From positions 1 to 64,000 of the forward strand of contig JANBPK010000859.1 in the NCBI GenBank assembly GCA_027579435.1: a stretch of 64,000 nucleotides of DNA, written 5' to 3'. Source of the stretch: Candolleomyces eurysporus. Lineage: Eukaryota > Basidiomycota > Agaricomycetes > Agaricales > Psathyrellaceae. Shown in pieces: positions 1-12,441 of this stretch (positions within the stretch are counted from its first letter, which is position 1; each line of letters opens with the position of its first letter). The notes under the pieces were generated by a model. The model saw nothing but the letters and a program-made list of their open reading frames with translations. It did not search any database and was not told where the DNA came from. The position numbers were made by a program, and so were the translations under genes.

Positions 1-401
1 TGAGCTTCGGCGGCTGGGGAACCTGGAGACGAGGGGCCGTGGCCGGGTAGTTCGAGAAGCTCGAATAGGACATGGGGAATGAACCGTTCCCCGCCGCGGG
101 GCATTCAGGGGATACANGGGGGAGGGAAACCAAACGCTGGCGGGGCTGTGGGTCCACTAAAGCCCGTAGGGCGGAAGTCGGGGGACGTGGGCGACAGAGT
201 GGCCATCGGCGACGTCGCAAAGCCGCTGTCTTCCTCGGAGCTCTCGTCCTCCTCCTCGTCCTCCTCGTCTTCTTCGTCTAGGCTCGCGGTGCTCCCAGTG
301 GCCGTCGAGTCCGTCGGAGAGAATACCCATGGCGAAGAGGTATCCGACTCGAAATCGTAGGACGATTCGTCGTCGTAGCTGGCGAGGGAGGCGCTGTTCA
401 T
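1..401 (-). CDS. Partial gene: acidic, Ser-rich protein of unknown function (N-terminal part)
   Basis: The reading frame starts at an ATG ending at 401 on the minus strand and runs left toward the window edge. The visible N-terminus is rich in Ser, Asp and Glu, with a nearly pure Asp/Glu tract (about residues 42-56) followed by Thr/Ser/Pro-rich sequence; it looks disordered. As written, the frame hits a stop at 105-107 just after the N at 117. If the N is dropped, the frame stays open to base 1 through further Pro/Ser-rich sequence. The short ORF is therefore probably a base-calling break, and the gene is cut by the window edge. No domain is visible, so no function is proposed. Disordered acidic N-termini occur in many nuclear and signalling proteins, which is only a weak hint. 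Confidence 0.55.
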
Positions 402-817
402 GGGTCAGCCTCTCGTTGTCCTAGTAGGGATAATCAGTAGCGAGGACCATCGTAGGAAACCCTTTTCTTTATGTGTCATTCGGCCCAAATCCGCATTGCA
501 TTGCACCAGAAAACAAGGTCCACGAGGGGGCACGAGGCAAGGCATGCCCCGATGGGACATCATGAAATTCGATTCGTGGACTGATTTTTCACTTTCCCCT
601 TCGCAAACAGGCTGCAGGCAGAAAGGATGCAGAAACGAGCTTGATGCCAACTCGTCCATGACCTGCAACGTGTTCAAGTAGACATGGGTTTCCTGGGCAC
701 GAGGTCCGCAACGAGGCACTTCTTGCCTTTTGCTTTTCCATTTTTCAGCTCCGCATTCTCGGGACGCTCTCGATGCATGCTCGGATATATCTAATCGTGG
801 AATTCCTATCAACATAG
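402..817. other. Intergenic stretch, nothing recognised
   Basis: This lies between the start of the acidic-Ser gene and the stop of the PQ-loop gene. It should hold the promoter of the former and the 3' end of the latter. An antisense open frame at 405-815 has no recognisable protein features. Confidence 0.4.
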
Positions 818-2095
818 CTATCTACTATTGTCCACACTCCGATAGTACATAAACTGACAAAGGACCTGCCGAATATGTTCGTCTTCGATGTCAGTTTGCA
901 GGAAGAAAATTTCATTCACTCACAAGGATGTCCAGAAAGACTGTTAGGCCACTGCCAGCCAGCCAGCCAGCATTCGTGAGCAGGTATGCTTTATCAGTGC
1001 TCTTGGCGATGATCGATAGGGCGTATGTCGTGTTTCCGAGAATTGAGAAAAAGAACAAGGCGGGGGAGAGCCCGGCACACCGCGTATGAAAGTTTTTGAC
1101 TGGCCAAGGCAATTATCGTCGTCGGCACCGGGATTTCAGGGTTTCACCGTGATTCGTGGCATATGGAAGCATAATAGGGAATGTGAGCTTATTGGACTTT
1201 TGACCCGATAGAAGAATACAAGCACTGACGTATTTGAGGAATGCGCGCTCCGAGCTGGAGAACCGGTCAATACAAATTTTTCGGCAGGAGAGGACAGAAA
1301 TACGAACGAAGAGCACAGCGCTGGACCAGCCGAAGAATTGAACGAGATAGTAATGCTTTGGTTTCGCCTTGTCCCCCAAGATTGCCGAAAATCCGTGGAG
1401 GTTCGGCGTATTGAACCGACCTTCGTTTACCCACCAAGCTCCGACCCCGACCGCGATGACAAACAGCACTGCAAGCGCGTACCGAACAAGGAGGACCCGG
1501 AAAGGCTCTACAACATCATTGGGTGTCGGTACGTTTGCTTCAGCGCCGGCAATTAAAGGCGTCTGTTCGTCATCGGTTCGCGGAACTTGGTTGTCGTCAT
1601 GTTTTTTTGCATTCTTCCAGCGATAGTAGAAGATTTGCCCAAGAAGGATAAGGTCGCATGCCGAGTACTGCCAGGTCAGGAACATAAATTTATCAGCAGA
1701 CCATTCCACATGTCGCAGCGAGGATCACAGCTCACATAAACTGCGAGGAAGATAATGGTCGGAATCAACCTGGCTAGGACTGCGCCGGCGAGGTTGAAAA
1801 TATCTCCTAGAAGCCATATATAGACGAAGAGAAGGCTGACACCTTCACCGGATTGTAGGAGGTAGTTTTCGTAGATTTGAGGAGAATACACAACAATCCT
1901 TCATACGAGTATGGCAAATTTGAGGTCGTAGAATATTTGAGCGAGTATACACACAGAGATATGGACGTGGACGTTACCAACAAGCGATAGATATCCACCC
2001 GAGCTGAAGGTCGTACGTTCATTAAGGGCCAATCGGAAGATAAATATACTCACCACACTGCTCTGGGTGTCGCCAGTGAAGAGGGCGCTCATCAT
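818..2095 (-). CDS. PQ-loop repeat transporter (Ypq1/PQLC2-like, vacuolar cationic amino-acid type)
   Basis: Seven exons splice cleanly to 279 residues: 2095-2054, 2003-1978, 1898-1736, 1667-1308, 1254-1230, 1099-924 and 865-818. The first PQ-loop follows LGWISIACW as IVVYSPQIYENYLLQSGEG and continues into a Leu-rich segment (FVYIWLLGDIFNLAG). The second is LGARIPQILKNF, then CAGLSPALFFFSILGNTTYA. This is the usual seven-helix, two-PQ-loop layout, with a hydrophilic loop between the halves containing TPLIAGAE. Yeast Ypq1-3 (about 300 aa) export Lys, Arg and His from the vacuole, so a vacuolar or lysosome-like membrane transporter is the likely role; the substrate is inferred from the family. 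Two very small exons (26 and 25 nt) each precede or carry a PQ-loop. The gene diverges from PHB2 across about 300 bp. Confidence 0.88.
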
Positions 2096-2403
2096 AGTTT
2101 CACCTACACTAAAACCAGGGAGTAGGTATTGGCAGAGACCTAGTATTGTTAGAAGTAGAGAGTGGGGATAAAGACTGTGAATAGTGTTGGAGTGGGGTAG
2201 ATTTTCAGTTTGAGTAGTCGCCGGTAGACGTCCGGCGCGGGATCACAAAAGACACGTGACTGTCGCCGAAGGACCGCGCCTCGTCGAGCCGGCCTCGCTG
2301 ACGAGACGACGTAACAGTTGTTCTTCAAGTTCTTGCACCCCGTTCAACATCCATCTCAAGTCTCGATATCGAACCTTGCGAAGAATACAAGAAGAGAGTC
2401 TAG
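2096..2403. promoter_or_regulatory. Shared divergent promoter region between the PQ-loop gene and PHB2
   Basis: 308 bp separate two start codons pointing away from each other, so both promoters must lie here or overlap. No clear TATA box was seen on either side. The span around 2226-2300 is more GC-rich than its surroundings. Confidence 0.5.
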
Positions 2404-3720
2404 ATGAATAACGGCCAAGAAGCTTTCCGAAGGCTCGTTGTGCAGCTGAGGTCCAGCGGTGGAGGCCGAGGAGGAGGTCCTGGGCGGGGAGCCTTCGCTG
2501 GTGGGGGCCTGGTGGCTTTGTTGGCCGGTGGTGCCATGCTTGTGAATGCTAGCTTGTTCAACGGTGCGTGAAACTGCAACTTGCCCGTCCACTTTATTCA
2601 AAAGCCGAAGCGTGTGCTGACTGAACGCCTACCTCGTATATTAGTCGATGGTGGTCACAGAGCTATCAAATACAGCAGGTATCTATAACTTTAGAATATT
2701 GGCCTTTGAAATCTGTCTTAATTTACTTCTCAAGGCTTCATGGGGTCAAGAACGAAATCTATAACGAAGGAACACACTTCGCAGTATGTCTTCCAACCAC
2801 CTTCCTGGCCAATGTTAACATAAACTTCAAAAGATTCCCTGGCTTGAAACCCCCATCATCTATGATATTCGTGCCAAACCGAGAAATGTTGCCAGCTTGA
2901 CCGGGACAAAAGGTTTTCTCTAATTCGATTGACTTTCCCTTTCTCCTCTAAACACGACCCTCTAGACCTACAAATGGTTAACATTACCTGCCGTGTGCTG
3001 TCTCGACCTGCGATCAACGAGCTACCCACCATCTACAGGGAACTTGGACAGGACTATGACGAGCGCGTTCTGCCATCTATCGTGAATGAAGTTCTGAAGA
3101 GCGTTGTCGCCCAGTTTAACGCCAGCCAATTGATCACACAACGAGAAAATGTATGTATTTGTGAACATAACCGCGTCGAGAGCTACCTAACGTTCCTCAT
3201 AGGTCTCTCGGCTTGTGCGAGACAATCTCATTAGGCGTGCGGCGCGTTTCGGACTGACGCTGGACGACGTCTCGATTACCCATGTTGCCTTCTCACCTGA
3301 ATTCACCCACGCTGTTGAGGCCAAGCAGGTATGCCGAACTGCGAACCCGGCTCTAAATTTTACATTAATCACCTTCACTAGGTTGCCCAACAAACTGCTC
3401 TTCGTGCAGCGTTCCTCGTTGACCAAGCAGTGCAAGAGAAGCAGTCCATCATCGTTAAGGCCCAAGGAGAGGCGCAATCTGCGCTTCTTGTCGGAGAGGC
3501 TCTTCGCAAGAACAAAGGTTTCTTGGAGCTCCGAAGACTCGAGGCTGCTCGAGAAATCGCAGCCACCTTGTCTGTCAGTGGAAATAAGGTCATGTTGGAC
3601 TCCCAAAGCTTGTTGTTGAATGGTGAGCATAGTAGTTGACATCCGTGAACCTTTTTGTTGACGCTATCGATTCCAGTGGCAGGGAATGACGCGAAGGATA
3701 TTCTTGGGGTATCAAAGTAA
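2404..3720 (+). CDS. PHB2: Prohibitin-2, inner mitochondrial membrane scaffold
   Basis: Eight exons give 305 residues: 2404-2563, 2645-2678, 2735-2783, 2834-2912, 2966-3150, 3203-3328, 3382-3622 and 3677-3720. A Gly/Arg-rich N-terminus precedes a hydrophobic anchor ([12 protein letters not shown]), then the prohibitin/SPFH domain ([50 protein letters not shown]). A long C-terminal coiled coil ([20 protein letters not shown]) follows. Length and motifs match PHB2 rather than PHB1 throughout. The family forms rings with PHB1 in the inner mitochondrial membrane, acting on m-AAA protease, cristae and mitophagy. All splice sites are GT-AG and phases agree, so this model is secure. Confidence 0.96.
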
Positions 3721-3920
3721 ATCTGCGCTGTAATATCCAGTACCGTAAATTTCCTATTCCAAAATATGCATGGCATTGCTACCTTTTAGACACTATACGC
3801 CCTCCTCCGTTCCGGCGCGTCCTTGAAAGCTGCCCGTTCCCGCGAGACGCCCACCACGTGAGGTGACAGATTCTTCCTTACTCGCCCACTCGTTCTCCTT
3901 TTCCTCTTACGCTTCCCCAA

Positions 3921-6900
3921 ATGCCTCCAAAGAACGCTGGTAAACGCCAGCGAAGCAAGGCTCGCACTCAGTCGTTGACCGATGATGGGGCGTCAGACTC
4001 TGCTGGGGTGGCTCGCAATAGGAAGAAGGTGCGCTGGAAAGCCAAGGCTCCTTCCACCACTGCGCCTAGTAGCAAAAACGCTCCGAGTCGCTCTTCACGG
4101 GGTCGCACCTCAACCGTACGTAGCACTGCAGACGATTCAGACAGTACCAGCAGCAGCAGTGAGAGTGAAGACGAGGAAGAGGATGAGTCGGCTGGGTTGG
4201 AGAAGGTGAGATCCCTGCAAGCGATGCATATATGCGCCTCATTTTTACGNTTTTTAGACTTGCCTTGCTGCATTCTGTTCCCAGTATGTGCTAGATGTCT
4301 TTTGTGAGAGGTTATTTACGTGTCGCTGACGTCCACGCGTATTGGCGATCGTCCCTCTCTGCATTCAGCGGACGCGTTGGTTTTGCCTACTATGATCCTC
4401 TGAAGGGGGTAATACACGTGCTGGAAGATACTCAAGAAACAGGGCATTTTGACTTGACCCGTATGCGTAAGAAACCTCGCCTTTGTTCCATCAAGGGGAG
4501 ATCCCTCTTACGCCATTTCGTCCAGTTCTAGAGCAGGTCTGTCCAGACTTCGTTCTGACAAGCTCCAAGTCAGAGGACGAGTTCATTGATGTCGTTCGAG
4601 ACCACGGTGTGCCGTCAATCCCTTCATCTAAATCTACGCACGCACTCACACGAGGACCGTTCGAGGATTGCAGTGGACAGTGCTGGTGGTCTGTTCCAGA
4701 TCCGCCCTTTCAAGGAATTCAATGCCAAACGCGGGAGAGAGCGCCTCTTCTCCCTCACGCGTCTCAGCGAGCTGCCTTGCGAGTTTGATGACATGAACAT
4801 GACGGACGATGCTTCCAACTCAATGTTAGATGACGATGATACTGATACTCGCTCACGAAACGCCTATGAATTTATGCAGAAGAGACAAGCTGCTCGAGGA
4901 ATCGGCGATCCTAATGTCCAAAGATGGAACGCGGTTACGAGGTTAGCTAATTTTGCGAATGCTGACGGGTCTCCTTACTGCGTGAGTCATTCTCTTGTTA
5001 AGCGCAAAGAGTAACCCTGAGATGGATATCTGTAGATGGCGAGCATTGGTGCTTTGCTCGATCATCTCGTTCGTGAACGCGCTGCCAGCGACTACGATGA
5101 TGATGGAATTTCTGGCTTGGATGTCAGGGATATTCATATTCTATCCCTGCAAGTTGATTTAACCCCAGGCGTGCTCATCACCTCGCTGAACTGAGATCTC
5201 AGGGACCAAGTTATGCATATCAACGCTGATGCTTTGCTGTGGGTCTTCTTTTGATAGGATCCCGTGGACTTGCTCCTAAGTTCGAACCTATACAGTTCCT
5301 TGCAAGTATTTGAACCGGAGTCCCATGCATCGGTGCATTCTGACAAGACTAAGGAGGGGTTATCCCTCTTCGGTATGTCGAACTTCTCCCTTTTCAACTC
5401 ATCTCGCTTAAAACTTCTGTCAGGGATCCTGAACAACACGGCGACTACACTGGGGCGTTCTCTGCTAAGAACATGGCTCTTAAGACCTTCACTCTCCTTG
5501 CATACTATCAGCGCAAGGCACGATGCCGTAGCCTGCTTCAGTCGTGCGGAAAACGTTGCGACTACTAATATGATGCACGGACATTTGAAAGGGATCAAGA
5601 ATATGCCAAAGATACTCAAAGCTCTTGAGTCAGGCCGCGCAAAGCTGAGTGATTGGCAAGGCTTTGTGAAGGTAAGTCGTGAACAACCTTGTCTTCAATT
5701 GCAATTGACCTCATTTATCCCTTAGTTTGCATTCCACACCACGATGCTATGTGACGCGCTGGGCGACCTGCATGGTTCCCATAGCATACTGATTGTTAGC
5801 AAGGCAAGCCGGGGATGTTTCATCTCCCGTTTCGTTAGGATCCTGATAGCATTCGCATCCAAAGCTCGGGGATGCTTTGGACGTGGCCACTTTCAAAGAA
5901 AGTGGGATCAAGGTGAACGACACCGTAAGTGATCAGGAGCCCATCCTTGTAGTGCATGTGGCTGAATATTGATTTAGATAGATTGGGAAGAGTCGAGCAA
6001 CGCGGATCGAATCTGCGTGAGGCCTCACGTCGACGAGGAGCTCGATAACAGGAAGCATACATACCATGGCATCGACTCAGTCCTGGTAAATTCGCACCAC
6101 TTTTCAGTCGCGTGTTATTTCGTTCATAGAAATTCGTCCTCGACTAGTCTATGGTTGCTGAGCAAGTTTCCCAAACGGTCCCATCAGATTCAGATATTGC
6201 GGCGAACTTGAACGTTGTATACTTTCCTCAGCTTGGTCAGTTCACGAGCACCCCTGACCAACAGAAACGAGATGAACGCTAATCATACTATGGGCATGCG
6301 CGGCAGGGTATCTTATTTGTGTTCCGATGCGTGAGGAATGGCAGAGTCTAGAAGGCGTCGAAGCAGTTGACGGTTGGACAGTTCAGGTAGGAGATTTGTG
6401 GCCCTTTGTCCACCGTACCCCTGCTCACTTTTGGCAGTTTCTCTTAGAGTGAAGCTCTTCTTTATCTCACTCGGAATGGCGTCCCATCTGATAAACGGGC
6501 TTGACAGCCATCATGTATACTTCAAGTCCCAAGAAATGCACGGTAAGCTGATTTTTCGTTTCTTCTTTGACGCATAGTCCCCCATTCTTGCGCAACCAGA
6601 TATGGATAAATACGTCGGAGATCTGCATTCGATGATTGTGGATAGGGAACTCGAAATAGTTCAAACCCTGTTGGAGGATGTACTGACCTGTTCAGAAGCC
6701 ATGCTGAAAGCGTGCGAGGTATGCGCTGAGCTGGATTGTCTTTTGTCTTTCGCCCAAGCGTCGATGATGAATAACTACGTCCGACCGGATATGGTTGAGG
6801 AGAATGTGATTGATATCGTGAGGGGAAGGTACGTGTGATATTGTTGTGACCAAATTCCGAATTCTATTTACCAAAGTGGCAAGGCATCCTTTGCATGAGC

Positions 6901-8323
6901 TTATCCTCGATGCTTTTGTTGCTAACGATGCGCGCGTCATTGGAGGCGCTGGCGTCGGTGCCTCCCCCGACTACCCTGACGAGTCGGAAGACGAGTGGAA
7001 CAGCGTACTGTTATGTACTGGAGCTAACGCTTGTGGAAAGGTACGTTCTACACCTGCGTCTCGATTTTTTGTTAATGTCGACTCGACTAGAGTGTATACA
7101 TGAAGCAGGTAAACGGAACACCACAGCTATGTCGATTCTTTTGGCTGATGTGACCTCGGCTTCTCAGATTGCTTTGATTCAGATTATGGCCCAGGTTGGT
7201 ACTTGAACGGCATTTGTTCTCATTTTTCCTGACGACTTGGATCCAGATTGGCTGGTGAGATGGACAACCCAACGCGGTTCGACAGGAACTTGACTATAAG
7301 GTAGCTTCGTTCCAGCAGAATCGGCTACTCTGGGGATAGTTGATAAAGGTAACGCCTTGCATATCACTCGCTAAGATATCTGGGAGATGCACTGACTCCA
7401 CGAAGTTTTCACCCGGGTGTCGACACGAGAGTCGGTTTCGAAGGTGTGTGTACACCACAACTTGAACGCTCGAAATAATTACCTGCTTCTGTACAGGCGC
7501 AATCGGCTTTCATGATTGACCTCAATCAAGTTTCCCTGGCTCTCAGGAACTGCACTTCGCGTTCTCTAATAGTCCTTGACGAGTTCGGGAAAGGCACACT
7601 TTCCACAGGTATTCACGCGAAATATTGGCCTCCTTTTCTCCTGACCCGACTTCGATTTTACAGATGGCGCTGGACTATTTTGTGGCGTCTTACAACATCT
7701 CCTGCACCGAGGAGCACAATGCCCGAAGATCCTTGTGGCCACACATTTTCATGACGTCTTTAGCAGAGATATATTCGATGCCGACAGCTTGCCAATAACA
7801 TTTTGCCATATGCAGGTGATGTTTACCGCAGTTGCGCCTTCCACTATCGACGGAAGCGAGTACGAAAGGCCCAGTGAGGCTGGTGGGGTGCTGCAGGGCC
7901 CTTTCAAGGAAAAGATCACATATTTATATCGGTGAGCGCACCTGGGACTTGAATTCAGCTCGAGACTAACAAATGCACACAAGGGTGGCTAAAGGACTGT
8001 CACTAGACTCCCATGCAGCTCAGTGCGCAGCCATGTTTGGGGTACCAGCGCGTGTTGTGGAGAGAGCGCAACATGTCAGGTAAGCTGCCGGGCACCTTCT
8101 ACCGAATAGGATCTAAGGCTTGGCGAATCATCGCAGCAAATTACTGTCGAACCACGAAATCGTGCAACTATTGGACGAGGAGATGACGAAAGAGGAGGAA
8201 CAGGACCTAAGGGATGCTGAGGCCGTATGCAAAAGGTTTTTAGAGTGGGATCTGGATGACAGGGATGGGAAGGGTGTAAAGGAACGATTGAAAGAAGTTT
8301 TAGGTTTGATAGAAGGCGAGTAA
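3921..8323 (+). CDS. MSH5: MutS homologue 5, meiotic crossover factor
   Basis: The many-exon frame begins with a basic then Ser/Asp/Glu-rich extension of about 95 residues, ending at the first donor after 4205. The MutS core follows: [17 protein letters not shown], then [19 protein letters not shown], the lever/clamp region with [20 protein letters not shown], and the ATPase. The Walker A reads GANACGKS and is split by an intron at 7041-7090. It is followed by [22 protein letters not shown], Walker [10 protein letters not shown] and VATHFHDVF. The order and the FMIDLNQV and DEFGKGT blocks match MSH5 better than MSH2, MSH3 or MSH6, and there is no mismatch-recognition domain I. MSH5 pairs with MSH4 to stabilise Holliday junctions in meiosis. 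Some middle exons (4580-4700, 5740-6600) were placed only approximately. The N at 4250 lies in intron 1. Confidence 0.92.
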
Positions 8324-8402
8324 TGAGGTACCGGATGGAGTTGGATGGAAATTCTGTTTGATAACACGGAGGTGACGTTCACCGGCATTCAAACCATCGC
8401 AA

Positions 8403-10548
8403 TCAAGTCCTCCGTTTACGGAGCTGAATTTTCGCAGTAGTGTGGGCAGACCGTTGACTGCTGAACCACTGCCCTTCCGGAATGGTCTTGCTATCGTCCG
8501 GAAGTCTGAAGTCGTAGTTTATGAGTATATAAGCCAGCATGGCTTTGATTTCTGCAGTTGCGAAGTAACGGCCAGGACTGTGAATAGTTGTGAGCACAGT
8601 GAAAGGGACAATACAATACACGACACCGCAGACATACCACATGTGGCGACCTGACCCAAACAAGAAGAATTTAGGGTCAGGGCTCGTCATTGACTTGGTC
8701 GAGTTAACATCAGATTCGGCCTTGCAAAACCTAAAGCCATCGAATTCGCCTGAATTGTCGTAAAGAGACTGTTCCGATCTCGAATGAGAAGATGTAAAGT
8801 AGCAGTTATGCACGATAACGTACCGAATCATGCTGAGCTGCATGGCTGACACAGCCAACTGTATATCCTGCAGGGACAGTGACACCATTGGAGAAGGTGA
8901 AGTCTTTTTGAACTTTGCGAATCAAATATACTAAACGCATGACATTAGCCATGAGAAAGGAAACTACAGGAGCCCAGAGGAATGGCTCACCCGAATTAAG
9001 CCCCGCTAGTCGGCTAGACTCTTTCATAAAACTGTCGAGTTTGACCATTTTGTTGCAAGCTTCCCGAGACCAGCCATACTGGGCGATGGCTTCCTCTGCT
9101 TCTGCTCTGAGAGGTCCGATATGCTCTCGGTGGACGGAAAGATTGAAGAGAGCATCCGAGATGGTCTGCGTTCGATGTTAGGTTAGATGTGAGTGAAAGG
9201 GAAAAGTTTGCAAAACAGGACCTACAATCGTTGTTGTGTGTAGAGCACCAAACTCCATGAACATAATCCTGGTGACTAAATCATCGATATTACGTTGCTT
9301 CTCTGGCACAGACTCTAAAAGCCAGGAAATCAGATCGTTCTGCGAATATTCGGTGTCAACAACTCTGCATCGAGGTAAACTTGGGACGAGAACCTACCGG
9401 CCTCCCTTCCCAGTCCTTGCCCAGTTCGTCATCCTTCTGAATCCGTTCTTGAATGATGGCTCCGAACATTTCTTTGAGGATCCTGGTGGCACGAGGTACT
9501 CTCGAAAGTAAGCGACCAAACAACCTGTGCAGACGAGCATGACCGTCAGTTAAAAGGTGGTGTTAGAAGCCAGCTTATCGTACGGTCGCAATGGTTCAGG
9601 GACCAGCGAGATAGCAGTTGCCGCAAGGAAAACCTGGGTTGTAAAGCCTTCCTGAAGTTTCAAAAATTCTTCATTACGACCTGAGCAAATGTCAGTCCTC
9701 CGATGCAGCGAGTACGGTAGCAAAGCCTTACACAGCGGCAGATCTGAGAAGAAGAAGCGGTTACTTATCCTGCAAATGATATGCACGAAGGTATCCATTG
9801 TAGGGTAGCTGACCCAATCTGCAAGTCTACTGTGAGTGTCATCTGTAGGGACCACAAGCATCAGATGAATCGAACCTTCTGTCTGCGGCAAGTGATCGTT
9901 GAAGGCGGCTTTCAATTCGTCGAAAACCTCCGGGAAAAGGGTCTCGATGTTTTTGGTTAACTGCCTCCTGGTAACATCGACATGATACGCTTCGGCCTTG
10001 CAAACATCCTCGCCGAAAGTGTGGGCCATTTGGAGCAGCTAAATTCGGTAAGAGGAAAGAATGAGAACCTCTGGCAGCCAAAGGGTGAACGTTGGTATGG
10101 CTTACATCTATGACTGTCTGTGTCGCGTCGAAGTGATCCTCCGAGGCCTTCCTAATTTCATTGGCAACATCCTGTCCGGCGGCAACGACTAACCATCCCG
10201 AGGAAGTCTCGAAGGTGGGTACCTTGAATAAACTCCCTTTATACTATTTGGCACGCTAGGATCAGAATGATGAGCGCGGTATGGATCGGACGGCGCGCGC
10301 ACCTTTTCATAACCAGCCTTGATCATTTTGTTACCAGCAATAAGGTATTTCAACGCGGAAAAGTACGAGAGGATGTAGGCATCGGAGCCAACTGTCGGAA
10401 TGGCATCTAGCTAGCGTGCGGGTTGGTGGAGGTAGCGACTCTTCAGAGACTTGTGACCCACTTTAGATCTAGTAGCCCGAAAAGAGTACCAGTGAACAGA
10501 TACCCAAGAGGCGACCAGGATGGCCAAAGCTGTAAGAAGAGTCGACAT
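8403..10548 (-). CDS. Cytochrome P450 monooxygenase, membrane anchored
   Basis: The start at 10548 gives a short hydrophobic anchor (MSTLLTALAILVASWVSV). After an intron comes LDAIPTVGSDAYILS, the usual Pro-Gly hinge region. Later blocks include YHVDVTRRQLTKNIETLFPEV-type sequence, an I-helix segment MFMEFGALHTTT, the K-helix ESSRL (ExxR) and the heme-binding loop FGSGRHMCPGR. The heme cysteine sits at an exon junction, with an intron inside the loop near 8616-8667. The protein ends in a basic tail. It resembles the large agaricomycete P450 group often labelled ent-kaurene-oxidase-like; such enzymes hydroxylate terpenoids, fatty acids or xenobiotics at the ER. The substrate cannot be read from sequence. 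The next gene starts about 370 bp away, divergently. Confidence 0.88.
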
Positions 10549-10915
10549 TTGATACCTGGAAGAGCAGTAACAAGGAGCGGTTTATATAGTGGACGAACGC
10601 GATCAGCAATGTCGTCTTATGCTACGTAACGGGCGCGTCGGTTGTGAGTTCAAGCGTTGGTTTACTGCAGCTCTTGAAACTCTGACGGATGCAGGAGCTA
10701 TCATCCCTGGATCTGGCATTCAGATTGGGCGCGTTTATGGGAGCAGAAAGGCTGGATTGCTCAACGTGGAGTCGAGATAGGTCGTACTCACGGCTCTCAA
10801 CGCTGCAAGGCTTCGGGCATGACGCCCACGGGCGGCCCGTGTATCGGCCATCAAAAAAGGTTGCCGACCAAAGGGTCCTGGTCTTGAGCCCGACAGTCAA
10901 CCGCAAAGACGCAAC
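10549..10915. promoter_or_regulatory. Divergent intergenic region between P450 and cyclin genes
   Basis: 367 bp between two outward-facing start codons. It should contain both promoters. No convincing TATA box or repeated motif was seen. Confidence 0.4.
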
Positions 10916-12367
10916 ATGCAGTCGGGCCGCCAATCTCCCGCTAGTAACCAGCCTGCTTCGACCTCTCGGTTTCACCATCCATATTTCACCCCTGCAGAGG
11001 TCGAACTCTTGTCTGAGAAGCAGCGAGGGAAGCTTTCTGCAACTCAGGAGGAAAAGACAAGGCAGAATGCTTGCTCTTTCCTTGAAGCCATGGGGGCAAG
11101 AATAGGATTGTGAGTGGGTTCATACCAGGGTCTCGAGACTCTTATCTGATTGGGCGCCCAGTCCACGTCGAACAGTAGCGTCAGCACAGAGTCTATACCA
11201 CAGATTCCACCTCTTCTTCCCTCGGAAGGACTTTGCCTATACCGTATGTGCCCCGTCATATTGTTTGTTCTTTCGCCAAGTTAACGCGTTATCAACCTAG
11301 GATGTGTGTCTTGCAGCGCTATTTGTGTCAACGAAGATGCATGACACGTTGAAGAAGCCTCGAGAGCTACTCGCTGTATCCTATGGCATCAAGAATCCCG
11401 AGCTGGCTGCACGATCCAAGCATCCCGGGGGTGAAGTAGACATTGACACATTGGATCCCCAGGTATAGTAGTATCTCTTCTTGGCCCTTGATATCCCCAA
11501 CCTATTCAACCAAATCACAGCTTGTAGAAAGTGATCGACAGCGTCTTTTGGCTATCGAACGTCTAATACTAGAAACGATCTGCTTCAACTTTACTGCAAA
11601 GCTCCCGTTTCCCTACGTGATCAAGATGGGTAGAGCGCTGAGAGGTACTCTTTGTTCTCTACGCGTTATGATTTACTCTGACGTCTGAAACTAGTTAGTA
11701 AAGCGTTGATTCAGTTTGGCTGGAGGATAGCTTCAGACTGGTACGTAGAACCTGTGAGTCTTGGACCAAAAGAACACGCGCTCAAAACCTTTCGCAGCCA
11801 TCGAACCCTATTACCTTTACAATACCCGCCCCATACCATTGCCCTTGGCAGTCTATACGTCGCTGCCCTTTTGTCTTCATTCGAACTCCCACCCGAACAG
11901 GGAACGGCAGGTCAACAAAGCCCAGTCGAACTAGCAAAGATGCTGAACAGACATGGAGATTGGGAGGAGCAATTCCAATCTCAAGCTGAAGATCTAGAAG
12001 GTATTTGCCATGTCATATGTTTACATCAAACAGCAGTTGAAACAAGACCCTAGATATCGCGCACACAGTCATTGATCTCCTCATCCAATTTTCTGAAAAC
12101 CCATCTGCGAAAACTTCTCCGAGCACCCCTTCATCTCCGCACCCGCATTCAACGCACAGTCGCCCAAGCCAGATCGTTCAGTCTCCTTGGAAATCCGAGC
12201 AGCTCATTCGATTGAAAATAGCAATGCGGGAAACTGAGCTACCTCCGCGGAAACGACAACCCCTCGGAAATAGTGACCCAAGCGCCCTGTACAAAGCCGA
12301 AGATGCAAACCTCGTTGGCAAGAATGAAGGGACTGTGCGCTTCCTCTTTGCACCTCCTGGAGTGTGA
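10916..12367 (+). CDS. CTK2/cyclin-K-like cyclin (CTD kinase regulatory subunit)
   Basis: The frame starts MQSGRQSPASNQPAS and quickly reaches HHPYFTPAEVELLSEKQRGK and NACSFLEAMGARIGF. After an intron come PRRTVASAQSLYHRFHLFF and DVCLAALFVSTKMHDTLKKP, the first cyclin box. A second cyclin-like fold follows (ERLILETICFNFTAKLPFPY, IALGSLYVAALLSSFELP). The FPRRTVASAQ and STKMHDTLKK blocks fit the CTK2/cyclin K/L/T group of transcriptional cyclins. Ctk2 activates Ctk1, which phosphorylates Ser2 of the RNA polymerase II C-terminal repeats. The tail is Ser/Pro-rich and ends in a TGA at 12365-12367. Its assignment to the CTK2 branch, rather than another transcriptional cyclin, rests on remembered family patterns. 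Confidence 0.8.
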
Positions 12368-12441
12368 TATGTACTGCATGTATTATCAAACAATGCTAAG
12401 ATACTCTACAAGGTGGTCATACAGTGAATAAATAAAGCGGG

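Noticed and set aside
405..815. 136-codon minus-strand open frame
   Set aside because: Low-complexity mix without family features, lying in the expected promoter region; no extending exons.
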